From Usnea hakonensis (lineage: Eukaryota > Ascomycota > Lecanoromycetes > Lecanorales > Parmeliaceae), in assembly GCA_013423325.1 (NCBI GenBank), contig BLJB01000487.1, positions 1 to 64,000 on the forward strand: 64,000 nt of DNA. The letters run 5' to 3'. The position numbers and the translations under genes were made by a program. Below, piece after piece: positions 34,201 through 42,169 of this stretch. The notes under the pieces were generated by a model. That model was not told where the DNA came from. It did not search any database and saw only the letters and a program-made list of their open reading frames with translations. Positions within the stretch are counted from its first letter, which is position 1. Every line of letters begins with the position of its first letter.

Positions 34201-37200
34201 TAGTTTAAGCGCCATCGGTCTCGCTATCATATTACAGCAGCTAGGATATGACTGCACTGTTTCCAGTGTTCTGAGGAATCCTTCTGTTGAGCAGCTGGCA
34301 CTTTTACCTCAAAAAGACCGCTACCGCGGAGCACTAACAGAAAGACTTACGCAGACAAAGTCTAGGATCGCAGATCTTGAATCAAAATTTCGTACCATTT
34401 ACCCCCAAGGTCTAGGCGGCGCGTGTATTGAAGCAGTAAAGCCATGTTTGCCCCTACAAGAGACCCTGGTGGCGACATCTCTCAACGAAAAAAGTAGTGC
34501 ACTCTATGTGAATCATGTGGCATTGAGGCTCTCTACTGACATCGATCGAACTCGTCTTTACAAAGCTTGGGAGAGGGTTGTGGCGGACCATGAGATTCTC
34601 AGGACTTGTTTCCAAGAATTCGACAATGGGTTTGTCCAAGTCGTCCTCCAATTTGACGAATCTCAGTCGGTGCATTGGAATGAGATTGCTATCGAAGATC
34701 CCGAATCGGCTTTTCGGCTTCAGCAGAGGCAAATTGCGACAGAGATCATCGCTGACATTGCCAGTAAAGCCCCGATAAGGTTGACACTCTTTCGGCTACC
34801 TCTTGATAAGAAGCCTTCAATGTTGATGATTTCGATACATCACGCTTTATACGATGGGGAATCTATTGCCATGGTACTCGAAGAGCTCAAAATGCGGTAC
34901 CACTCAGCCGTACCTTCCGCTCATACACCCTTTGACTCGATGATTCATTACGTATATTCCCGAGATCAAGAAAAGTCCAAGATATTTTGGACAAATTATC
35001 TAGCACATTACAGACCAAAATCGAGTATGAGTCGAGCTGATGATACGTGTGAAAATCCAAACGACATCATCTTCCAGACTGTGGACAGGACCTTTGCTAG
35101 TCCACTTACAGTATTAGAAAACTTGTCTTCGTCTATTAGTGGAACTCCAGCATCGACTGTCCAAGCAGTTTTCGGCGTCATCTTGGCTCAAGTCCTCAAG
35201 GAGCATGATGTAGTGTTTGGTGCCGTTCTTTCCGGGCGAACTGTGCCAATACAGAAACCCAATTCTATTGTCGCACCTTGCATTACTACCATTCCTCAAC
35301 GTGTCAACATCCCCAGCGATAGTGCTATCATTACGGATATTGTGAAGGAAGCTCAACAGGGCTTTATAGCATCTCTTGAATTTCAACACACAGCTCTGAG
35401 ACACATCCACCGCTGGCTCGGCGTCGAGAAACCTTTGTTCGACTGCCTGATCTCCTACATACAAAGACCACATTCGAATTCTAGGCCCTATCCACAAGTC
35501 TGGACTGAGCTCGAGAGTTCTATGTCAAACGAATTCCCTCTCTCTGTCGAGTTCGAGGCTGACCCTGAAGCCGACCGAATTCATGCTCATTGTACTTTCT
35601 CCCCTGCATTTGGAGACTTGGAAAAAGTATCGTCTTTGCTAGAGAGTATCGATCTTCTTCTAGGAGCTTTAGTACGACGTGAAGAGGTCACCACTGAAGA
35701 TCTGGAATTTTCGAATAGCGACGCCGTTGAGTATAAATCGGAACGGTCCAATTGGGAAGAGTCATTTTGGACACCCAGAGAGCTGAGAATTCGAGAGCTT
35801 GCTGCTGAGGTCAGTGGTATTGATGCAAAAGACATCGCAAAGGGAGCCTCGTTCTTCAGTCTGGGTATCGACTCTATCACCGCAATCCGGCTTGCACAGG
35901 GCCTGAGACACGCGGAAATCGAGTGCTCTTCAGCGGATGTGATGCGCTATTCATGTATAGCGGCGCTGGCGCAGAAGCTTGATACTCCTCCACTTCACAA
36001 TGAAGTTACCCGAAAAGTTGCTGGGCGGCCGCTAGAAGATGATTTGAAGAAGGTCATGCCGAATATTCCGGTTTTTAGTCCTAGAGACATAGTGACAGAC
36101 ATTTATGTTACTACTCCACTGCAGTCCTCCATGCTCACCCAGACCTTGGGGTCGGATGGAAGACTTTATTCTCACCACCACGCTGTCGAACTAGCCGCCC
36201 ATGTTGATCTTCCTAGGCTGAAACAGTCGTGGGTATGTCTCGCGGGGAAGACGGAGATACTTCGAACTACTTTTCACTTTTCCACTGCGATGAACAAATG
36301 GCTGGCAGCAGTGCACCAGGAAAGCCCAGACACTTGGACTGAACTCGATTCTGAAACTCCAATATCTGAGTCGCTAACCGATATCACAAATCATTCTGTA
36401 TTCCGCGAAGAAGTGGACTTTGAGCAGCCACCTTGGAGAACAATTGTTTTGAAGACGGCAATCAAGACTGTACTCGTGGTGTCAATGCATCACAGTCTCT
36501 ACGACGGAGAGTCCATCAATCTCCTCCTTCAAGATCTGGCACGATTGTATGAAGGCATGGATTTGCAGCCAAGGGTACCTTTCAGTGATGCAGCGAGAGC
36601 TATCTTGAAGAGTAGCACAGACGCTGAAGACTACTGGGTACGGGAACTCGAAGGATTTGAACAAAGCAAACATTCTCTGTCTCCAAAGGCCATAGGGACG
36701 GACGTGATAGAAATTGAGACCACGTTGAAAATGTCCATTGACAGTACCCTTCAAGGCTGCAAAGATTTGGGCGTGACTACCCAGACAGTCGCTGTCTTAG
36801 CTTTTGCAAAGATCCTCGCTTGCGTCTCAGGACGTCGGGATCTTGTCTTTGGGCAAGTCGTCGGAGGACGATCGCTTGCGATGCCAGGCGCAGATGACGT
36901 CGCCGGACCACTGTTCAACACTGTCCCAGCCCGTGTCATCTTTGATAAGACTTATACTACGAACAAAGCTGCAGCCCTCAAAATTCAACAATCATCGGGA
37001 GATTCACAACCACACCAACATGCATCTCTGGGAAGAATCCAGCAGGCATGGCGGCACAAGGTTGGCGATGCGAACGCAGAACTGTTTGACACACTATTCG
37101 TCTTTCAAAACACTGCCAACAAAGCCTCACCAGCCAGCAGACTGTGGACGCCTCTCAATATCGGCGAGGCAATTCCGACCGAATATCCCACAAATTTCGA

Positions 37201-39259
37201 ATTCGAACAAAGGCAAGGCGCGATCATCCTAAGACTAGCATCGCAGAAAGCGCTGAGAACGCGCGAGCAACTCCAGAACTGGCTCACAGAATTTGCAGAG
37301 GCCTTTCAAGACATCCTCGAGCAACCGTCGCGCAGCGTTCTAGTATTCCCAGCCCCACTTCAAAGCCTACCGCTCACCACCAGGAACTACAAAAGCCACC
37401 ACCCGTCTCCACAAGATGACATTGAGCCAGGACCGGACCTGCAATGCGTCCGAACAGCACTATCAGCAATATCCGGTATTGCCCTTGAAGAAATCCCACT
37501 ACACGCCAGCATATTCTCTCTCGGCCTCGACTCCATCTCCGCCATCCAAGTAGCTGCCCGATGCCGGAAAGACGGATCCATCGTAAGTGTTGCTGACGTT
37601 CTTCAAGGACGCACTCTAGCGGGGATATGCCGACGCCTGCGTGAACGTCGCTCAGCGCCAGCAAAGCCTTTGAACAACACAGGCGCATTGATCAGTACCG
37701 AATCAAGATCAAGAGCGCTAGTCGTCGCAAGAGTGAACAACGAGGATGAAATTGAAGATGTTTTACCGTGTCTCGCCGGCCAGGTATACCATCTGGCGAG
37801 GTGGTTGAAATCACGACGGACGATGTGCGAGGCTGTATTTACGTATCAATGTTCAGCGCGTATCGAAATAGATAGTATGAAGTATGCTTGGAGGAGATTG
37901 AGGGAGCGTCATTCTATACTGCGAACGATATTCGTCGCCATCTCGCCCGAAGAGGTCCTCCAAGTGGTACTAAAACCATCGGCACTAGACGACTCTTCCT
38001 TCGAAAGCACAGAATCTTCAGGCGACTCTGATGACGGAGTCATCAGCCAGATCAAGCGAGACGCCAGGCAAACATTCGACCTCTTCAGTCCTCCCGTGAA
38101 GCTAAGCCTCTTGCGCGGGGCGACTCAAGACTACGTGGTGTTAAAACTTCATCACGCAACCTACGACGCATGGACGATTCGAACCATCATCTCAGACCTC
38201 GCCTCTCTATACCACAAGACCCCCCTGGCAACCCCACCCCGCTTCGACTCATTCATCGCCCACACAATCCACTCCCACCACACCACACCCGCGCAAGAAT
38301 ACTGGCTCAAAAGCCTCAATCACCACCAACGCACCCTCCTCCAACCCACACCCATACCAACACCCAACACCCCTCCTATCCCCCCCTCAACAACCCTCAC
38401 CTTCCCCAACGCCATCCCCCACCTCCATTCCCTCACCACCCTATCCCACCACACACCCACCACCCTCCCCACCCTCCTCCTCCTCGCCTACGCCCGAGCC
38501 CTCTCCCACCTCACGCACATCGCCCACCCCACATTCGGTCTCTACCAATCCGGCCGCTCGGCCCCATTCAACCGGATCCACGAACTATGCGCTCCATGTG
38601 TAAACATTACGCCCGTTGTGGTGCCTAATGCGACGGGACAGGGGGCGGTCGCGGCTGAGACGTTAGGCCGGTTGCAGGAGGATTTGGCGGAGAGGGTGGA
38701 GTTTGAGCAGGGATTTATGGGGGAGGTAGTGCGGTGGGTGGGTTGTGGGGGTGGGGAGATGGGTTTTAATACGTTTGTGAATATTCTGTGGGGGGAGGGG
38801 GACGGTGGTGATGTGTCCGATGTGTCCGAACCAGCTAGGTCATCAACAACTCCAACTCCAACTCCAACTCCAACAACAGCAAACCGTCCCCCTCCCCTCC
38901 CCCTCCTCACCCCATATAACCCAACCCCCACCCCCCCCTCCACTCCCCCCCCATCGCAAACAACACCCCACACAACCACACCCATCGACACTCTAAACAC
39001 CACCTATCTCGCCCCGGAAAACTTCTACCTAGACATAGTGCGCAACCTCGAAGCCGACAGTCTCGACTTCAGCATCCGCTGTGATTCAAGCCTAATGGAC
39101 CGGGAAAAGGCAAGGACGTTTGCTGGGAATATAGTTGGGGAGGTGGATGGTATTGTACGGGAGCTGCAGAAGGGGGAGAATGTTGGGTCAGAGAGGGAAG
39201 GAAGGGGAAGGATAAATCGACAGTACGAGTACAAGGACAGGAAGCCATGCAATGAATGA
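28283..39259 (+). CDS. sidC: Ferrichrome-type siderophore NRPS (A-T-C-A-T-C-T-C-T-C)
   Basis: The open frame gives 3658 aa from the first ATG. A1 (about 268-790) has TSGTTGDPKGV and FIGRTDDLIKIQG. A2 (about 1400-1910) has TSGSTGVPKGV and NAYGPTEMS. Phosphopantetheine serines are near 849, 1974, 2531 and 3084. Condensation sites start near 1061 (HHSVRDE, last Gly replaced), 2186 (HHALYDG), 2736 (HHSLYDG) and 3290 (HHATYDA). Repeated T-C units after the last A domain are typical of ferrichrome synthetases that reuse N5-acyl-N5-hydroxyornithine. Classic SidC has three A domains; this one has two. The frame runs upstream to a TTG (28223), and a good acceptor at 28246 hints at a 5' exon, perhaps 27999-28106. 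The last C domain contains a Pro/Thr-rich insertion. The product was not determined. Confidence 0.93.
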   Translation: MSHIVGPDVGSGFQKDPSPTPFPSLTGLRLGMRIGKSKSVTIGSSVTCIDLQNATANLGASPIAALQAAWAVILSTYTAAQDDVSFTTLIASQECQQSDYLGRSDFLTTLTRVCLGDTQECGHTTTGSLLHHLTQSNALALHRSKLPAISAAHSDHLGRHGTILALKSNECSEDNEGASTSSNGLLEGEKYAVGFVAWPDRAGALKLEVQYIDTYLNETSALVMLKQLNDVFAFILANPAGTIASSVSAIGTSLSSKSNETLEESIECNLPPYLQAQFEYFAFHSPYRVALDFRKDLHDKTSRDNTTWTYEQLNDRAENFATYLIHRFGQLNDEIVPICMERRPELYIAILGILKTGGAWCPIDSSFPARRRHHLIARTGARMVIVAEQTTDIIKGVPKSVITIDVTCLEGPSANPVEAFSAKTGSLAYLIWTSGTTGDPKGVPIHHEAAVTSMRALQRAIPVKVSGGIVRCLQFSQFTFDVFVQDLFYTWGVGGTVISSTQEIMLGSFAELATKAGATHAHLTPTFAASIPRERCPTLEVVTMIGEKLSQAVADDWSHDMRAFNTYGPAETTVVSTFRQFGAAGDNTRSENIGFPLVSVSAFVMRDNRPIMRHGIGELALGGPQLSKGYWNDPERSSERFVWNEHCSRHLYMTGDLVRQLCDGSFEFIGRTDDLIKIQGIRVELSEISFSLRSCHPLVEQVEVLYLHRYDRPSNVIVAFLAAPNLNEIKEPASEVIASKNSIPVVQSALREAQKNLPGYMVPSIFLVLSRIPRTTSAKVDKAALMRIYSSVDLAKWEVTLTSGDNNVREATTWTPRESALIAILAQLSGTCPKAITRSTDLRSIGIDSIAATRLAPLLNANSFCVSITDILQCQTLNDVAKMIDEPRNIRPIENYDLEAFHNEWFDRVRNLIERSDVFVAPALPLQESLLSESMQNASAYWSHNFLSFGAEVDISRLHEAWLQVVSDTEALRTGFIPSAVFREHDNGQSLSTSTFLQLIYAKPEIGWKCVKSSEADMKDIAIQRARVVAKSHQEKYYRHPLLAITIFALPEGRVMMLSIHHSVRDETSLEFILEDVGKSYQKVAGCSNQRHQLREALQVMLPTKAQKDRDEEYWSKTLKDFIATGDANEWPDLTGKKMRSEDQDVAFTTHTRALNLSYEELQNAALSFGASSVASILRVAWGLVLLEYLETDSVVFGETWSTRIDEFALADVVGPLLNVLPVPFRAQGSARETLIAQSHLQRESRGHRSIHSQVVRKLLGRSEKQLLYPAVFNFLPDLRGDSRNGCSSMMWNKIDNIVSLTVEHLLALNVTQTGTGSLEMEISASQKVMSSDHLAILAVQVDAFVETMLKSPDMPLTQISSLFPKEMLSVTSVSFSENVRLAWKQNPTDWVDHYATVHPGWLAAQVVTSLSGAESEYESWNFAELRSAYKRVAAFIIHSGCNNCMIAMCLDRRIEAYAIILGILASGNTYLPIDEDLPGERKSFLLQDSKAAMVFTIRSLALTVPPESRVIYVDDTAYLEQMVNDHAVGLPSQIKASDNAYLLYTSGSTGVPKGVLVGRGNLCSFIEGLSELISPLIPGMKDLPGKGRYLGLASRAFDVHIAEVFLAWRQGLAAVTASRTMLLDNLELALRKLRITHASFVPSLVDQASLNPINLPDLHYLGVGGEKMSKRVVDTWASNDNATLVNAYGPTEMSIGCTAAEVTPESNLRNVGRPYGNSVAHVLVPGSKKYTLRGVAGELCFTGDLVANGYHNRPDARGFVDFNGERMYRTGDIVRLMADDTVEYLRREDDQTKVRGQRLELGEITEAIRSTAMRTLGLNKIDVATMIAQHPKLSRPQLVSFVVPSPHSNNTSGCPETLGSARDRSITSKIQNSCQKVLPAYMVPDVVIPLTKLPLAPSSGKADLKRLKTLFADMPVADITRHVSSEGPNQPSSSRRELTVAERDVLSAITRALNVDAAEIAADTNIFGLGLDSLSAIGLAIILQQLGYDCTVSSVLRNPSVEQLALLPQKDRYRGALTERLTQTKSRIADLESKFRTIYPQGLGGACIEAVKPCLPLQETLVATSLNEKSSALYVNHVALRLSTDIDRTRLYKAWERVVADHEILRTCFQEFDNGFVQVVLQFDESQSVHWNEIAIEDPESAFRLQQRQIATEIIADIASKAPIRLTLFRLPLDKKPSMLMISIHHALYDGESIAMVLEELKMRYHSAVPSAHTPFDSMIHYVYSRDQEKSKIFWTNYLAHYRPKSSMSRADDTCENPNDIIFQTVDRTFASPLTVLENLSSSISGTPASTVQAVFGVILAQVLKEHDVVFGAVLSGRTVPIQKPNSIVAPCITTIPQRVNIPSDSAIITDIVKEAQQGFIASLEFQHTALRHIHRWLGVEKPLFDCLISYIQRPHSNSRPYPQVWTELESSMSNEFPLSVEFEADPEADRIHAHCTFSPAFGDLEKVSSLLESIDLLLGALVRREEVTTEDLEFSNSDAVEYKSERSNWEESFWTPRELRIRELAAEVSGIDAKDIAKGASFFSLGIDSITAIRLAQGLRHAEIECSSADVMRYSCIAALAQKLDTPPLHNEVTRKVAGRPLEDDLKKVMPNIPVFSPRDIVTDIYVTTPLQSSMLTQTLGSDGRLYSHHHAVELAAHVDLPRLKQSWVCLAGKTEILRTTFHFSTAMNKWLAAVHQESPDTWTELDSETPISESLTDITNHSVFREEVDFEQPPWRTIVLKTAIKTVLVVSMHHSLYDGESINLLLQDLARLYEGMDLQPRVPFSDAARAILKSSTDAEDYWVRELEGFEQSKHSLSPKAIGTDVIEIETTLKMSIDSTLQGCKDLGVTTQTVAVLAFAKILACVSGRRDLVFGQVVGGRSLAMPGADDVAGPLFNTVPARVIFDKTYTTNKAAALKIQQSSGDSQPHQHASLGRIQQAWRHKVGDANAELFDTLFVFQNTANKASPASRLWTPLNIGEAIPTEYPTNFEFEQRQGAIILRLASQKALRTREQLQNWLTEFAEAFQDILEQPSRSVLVFPAPLQSLPLTTRNYKSHHPSPQDDIEPGPDLQCVRTALSAISGIALEEIPLHASIFSLGLDSISAIQVAARCRKDGSIVSVADVLQGRTLAGICRRLRERRSAPAKPLNNTGALISTESRSRALVVARVNNEDEIEDVLPCLAGQVYHLARWLKSRRTMCEAVFTYQCSARIEIDSMKYAWRRLRERHSILRTIFVAISPEEVLQVVLKPSALDDSSFESTESSGDSDDGVISQIKRDARQTFDLFSPPVKLSLLRGATQDYVVLKLHHATYDAWTIRTIISDLASLYHKTPLATPPRFDSFIAHTIHSHHTTPAQEYWLKSLNHHQRTLLQPTPIPTPNTPPIPPSTTLTFPNAIPHLHSLTTLSHHTPTTLPTLLLLAYARALSHLTHIAHPTFGLYQSGRSAPFNRIHELCAPCVNITPVVVPNATGQGAVAAETLGRLQEDLAERVEFEQGFMGEVVRWVGCGGGEMGFNTFVNILWGEGDGGDVSDVSEPARSSTTPTPTPTPTTANRPPPLPLLTPYNPTPTPPSTPPPSQTTPHTTTPIDTLNTTYLAPENFYLDIVRNLEADSLDFSIRCDSSLMDREKARTFAGNIVGEVDGIVRELQKGENVGSEREGRGRINRQYEYKDRKPCNE
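38200..39000 (+). repeat. Low-complexity, strand-biased segment inside the NRPS
   Basis: The sense strand is C-rich at 38200-38580, G-rich at 38600-38830 and C-rich again at 38830-39000, where it encodes a run of Thr-Pro and Pro residues (about residues 3515-3575). The frame stays open. Codon use here is unlike the rest of the gene, suggesting slippage-driven expansion. Confidence 0.6.
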
Positions 39260-39419
39260 GGTATGCCCTCTCTCTCCACCACCCCCTCCCCTTCCCCCTC
39301 TCTCTTCCAACATCGTACATGCCACCATCCACCCTACCCTCCACTCCACTCCACTCCACCACACCACACAACATCACAACCCAGCATTCATTCATTCATT
39401 CATTTATTCATGACCAAGC

Positions 39420-39478
<59 letters not shown>

Positions 39479-40137
39479 AAAAAAAACGAAAAACAAAAAA
39501 CAAAAAGCTAACACCGACCGCACTTGATCGATCCCCAGGAGATAAGATACATACATACATACATACATGCTGGGAGGAAGATTCAATTCAATTCGTCGTA
39601 CTTGAAAAAAAGCAAAGGGTGATAATTCAACATTATTATCGATGTTTGTTTGTGTGTGGGGGGGGGGGGGGGGGTTGGGTTGTTTNNTGTGGGGGGGGGG
39701 GGGGGGGGGGTGTTTGGTTGTTTGATGGTGTGTGTGTGTGTGTGTGTGAGGGAAGGAAGGAATGGATGGATGGATGAATGAATGAAGTAGTGGATGAATG
39801 GTTGAATGCAAGCGGTGCTTTTTCCCCAATCATCATGCTTAAGTAACAGCGATATAATAGTGAAGCAGCATGCGAATAACATTAAACAAGGTACAAATTC
39901 CCGCAAGTAAGCGATTTGTAATGCATATCGGACTGGGGGATGGATCTTTAGAAGTGATTGCCACGTAAATAACTTCACCGTAAATGCCCGCAACTACATC
40001 TCAAAGACTTAAAAAACCAAACACCCATCAACTTTCAATTAAAACGAAAAAAAAAAAAAAAAACGATTGCCTCCAAAACGTGGGGTATATCCAACACAAA
40101 GCGCTCAAAAACGCCAACCATGCCCCATCCAGTCATT
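39260..40137. repeat. Simple-sequence cluster downstream of the NRPS
   Basis: No gene is present. In order: a CT/CCA-rich stretch, ATTC repeats (39385-39412), a run of 57 A (39421-39477), CATA repeats (about 39548-39568), a run of 17 G (39658-39674), the gap, a run of 20 G (39691-39710), a TG repeat (39728-39748) and GGAT/GAAT repeats to about 39790. Open frames across it are artefacts. Confidence 0.85.
39686..39687. other. Two-base assembly gap (NN)
   Basis: The only ambiguous bases in the window lie between two G homopolymers with near-identical flanks (TGTTT and TGTG strings on each side). The true length here is unknown. Confidence 0.95.
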
Positions 40138-41640
40138 TCAAAACGGGAAATCGTCCTCGTCCACACGCGTGCACGTCAAATACCCCAACCCACCCCCATC
40201 CCTCCCAACATCCAACTCCAGACAATTTCTCATCAGCGGCCTCACAATCTCCCTCGCAATAGCTTTAATCTCATCCATCTTCCTCTCAAACTTCTTCAGC
40301 GTGTCGCGCTGATGATCGTCGGGCCTCAAGCGCACGAACCGCTTCATGTCGTCGCGGGCGAGATAGCCGGAGCCCGCGTTGCCGAGCAAGCGGAAGAGGT
40401 TGCCCGAGGTGATTGGGGGTGGTTGGGAATAGGCTGTTCGCTGTTGGGCTTCGGGGGTTTTGGGGATAGGCGGTGGGGGCGGGGTGGTGTTTTCGGCGAG
40501 CCACTGGCGGAACAGCGACAGGGCGAGCCAGTCCATGTATGCGTTTGCAGGGGTGACGCGTTCGCCCTTTGGCGTGGTCAAGGTGAGGCGGAAAAGCTTG
40601 GCTTCGGTCTTCATTTTTCGTTCCTGTAATTCGTCGACTTTGTCTTCGATGACTTCGAGCACGTCGGGCGGCACTGTGTGTTTGAGCTGGCTGGATCCCG
40701 AGGGCCACTGGCCTACCACGTGCACGAGGGCTTCTGCGAAGATGACTTTCGAACGAGCCAGGTAGCCGAGCTTGAGGTAGCTTGGCGGGTATTTGGCAAT
40801 TTGTTTCCAGAGTCGCCCTTGAAATTGGAGCATGTGGTGGTCGATGCGTGGACCCACGACCTCTAACGCGTCGTACATATCCGCGAGAGTGAGGAGAGAC
40901 TTGCACTGGATGTAGGATTCTGCGATATTGACCGCATCGAGTGCGGGAGCGTAGTTGTAGAAGATGCGGAAGAGGTTGTCGTAATCGCGCACAATGTCGC
41001 TGTCCGGGGTAAGTGGGTTGGCTTTTGAGATATGGGAGGCAGATTGCAGGGCGGAGAAATTGGACATGGAGCGGAGGAATCCGTACGCTGGAGGCGGAGG
41101 TTTATGTGGTACAGGTGGAGGCTGGTTGGCGTCTCCACCGAAGAGTGTCGACTGAGGCTGCTTCTGGACCAGCATCGGCACCTCATCGTCTTTGCTTCCC
41201 CAGTCAAGCTCGTACCTCCATTGCAGCCGACCTCCTCCTGGATAGGTAGACTTTCCAGGAGTGTTTTCTTCACGGATTCTACCCAGTGAAGGGGGGGGCC
41301 CATGGCCAAAAGTCTGCCCTCGCGCCTGCGCTTTTGACCACTCCTCGCTCGTCCCAGTCTCGAAGAAGCCCGAGCACTGCGCCAGTATCAACCTATGCAG
41401 CATATATCTCCTCTCTTGACCATCGGCATTAATAATTATTTCGACGTCTCCTGTCTGGGCAAAGTTTGGGAACTCATTCTGTGGTCTATAAGCGACGCCG
41501 CCTGTGTGCGAGCGGGTCGTGCGATGGCGGCGCGTGTTGGTGCTTCGGGAGGAGATGGAGGCGGGGCGATGAACAAGTGGGCGTTCCAGAGGCTGGGGTT
41601 GGGAGACCATAGGGACTGGAGTTGTACCACCTCGCTGCAT
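40138..41640 (-). CDS. BTB/POZ-domain protein
   Basis: This is a single exon of 500 aa starting at MQRGGTTPVPMV; the frame continues upstream only from TTG. A basic, Ser/Arg-rich N-terminus (about 1-65) precedes a BTB-like fold beginning DVEIIINADGQERRYMLHR and continuing with ILAQCSGFFETGTSEEW. The fold is interrupted by an insertion with a Pro-rich stretch (about 145-205) and resumes at DYDNLFRIFYNYAPALDAVNIAESYIQC. The C-terminal half is helical and ends in TRVDEDDF. BTB proteins act as dimerisation or Cullin-3 adaptor modules; no BACK/Kelch or zinc-finger domain is evident. The function is unknown. Confidence 0.75.
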   Translation of the reverse strand: MQRGGTTPVPMVSQPQPLERPLVHRPASISSRSTNTRRHRTTRSHTGGVAYRPQNEFPNFAQTGDVEIIINADGQERRYMLHRLILAQCSGFFETGTSEEWSKAQARGQTFGHGPPPSLGRIREENTPGKSTYPGGGRLQWRYELDWGSKDDEVPMLVQKQPQSTLFGGDANQPPPVPHKPPPPAYGFLRSMSNFSALQSASHISKANPLTPDSDIVRDYDNLFRIFYNYAPALDAVNIAESYIQCKSLLTLADMYDALEVVGPRIDHHMLQFQGRLWKQIAKYPPSYLKLGYLARSKVIFAEALVHVVGQWPSGSSQLKHTVPPDVLEVIEDKVDELQERKMKTEAKLFRLTLTTPKGERVTPANAYMDWLALSLFRQWLAENTTPPPPPIPKTPEAQQRTAYSQPPPITSGNLFRLLGNAGSGYLARDDMKRFVRLRPDDHQRDTLKKFERKMDEIKAIAREIVRPLMRNCLELDVGRDGGGLGYLTCTRVDEDDFPF

Positions 41641-42169
41641 GGACGAGCGAAGGGCATGCCCGGGACGCGGTACTTGAAGTTGGAGGCTCGAGCGTACGAG
41701 TTGCTTAAAGCTTAGAATGCATAGATATAGAATTTTCAGGTCATGGAAAGTCAAATCTCGTAACTTTTAGGAGCACTACTCCTCAGCTTCCGCGGTAACA
41801 TCAAATGGTAGTAGAGAAGTGATGGTTCGAAGAGAAGCAAGCAGCGCCAGCGCCGAGTCTAAGCGCGTTATCGATAGAGTTGCCAAGGAAATTTGGAAAC
41901 GGTCCATCTACGAATGTAATTGGCTACAACATGTAAGCCACCAAGGCTTGATTTAGACGAACAACATCTACAGGCTCAAAAGTGCCCATACAATGCCCCG
42001 GCTTTCATGAGGGAAAGGTACGTCTTTTCGAATTTCATTCGATGTGCCGCGATGCATAACGCCACGTCTAAAACCACCCGTAATCTCCTTACCCCTTGAA
42101 TAACTTGACAGAACATTGAGCATTGTGAATACGCGACGCGCCGTTTACCGAGTGCTTGCTGTCCAACTT
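41641..42169. other. Intergenic region
   Basis: This lies between the BTB gene start (-) and the 3' end of the GH26-like gene (-). No exon was recognised. Confidence 0.45.

Noticed and set aside
39256..39993. Several open frames through poly-A, poly-G and the NN gap
   Set aside because: They consist of simple-repeat translations (poly-Lys, poly-Gly, His/Pro) and cross an assembly gap.
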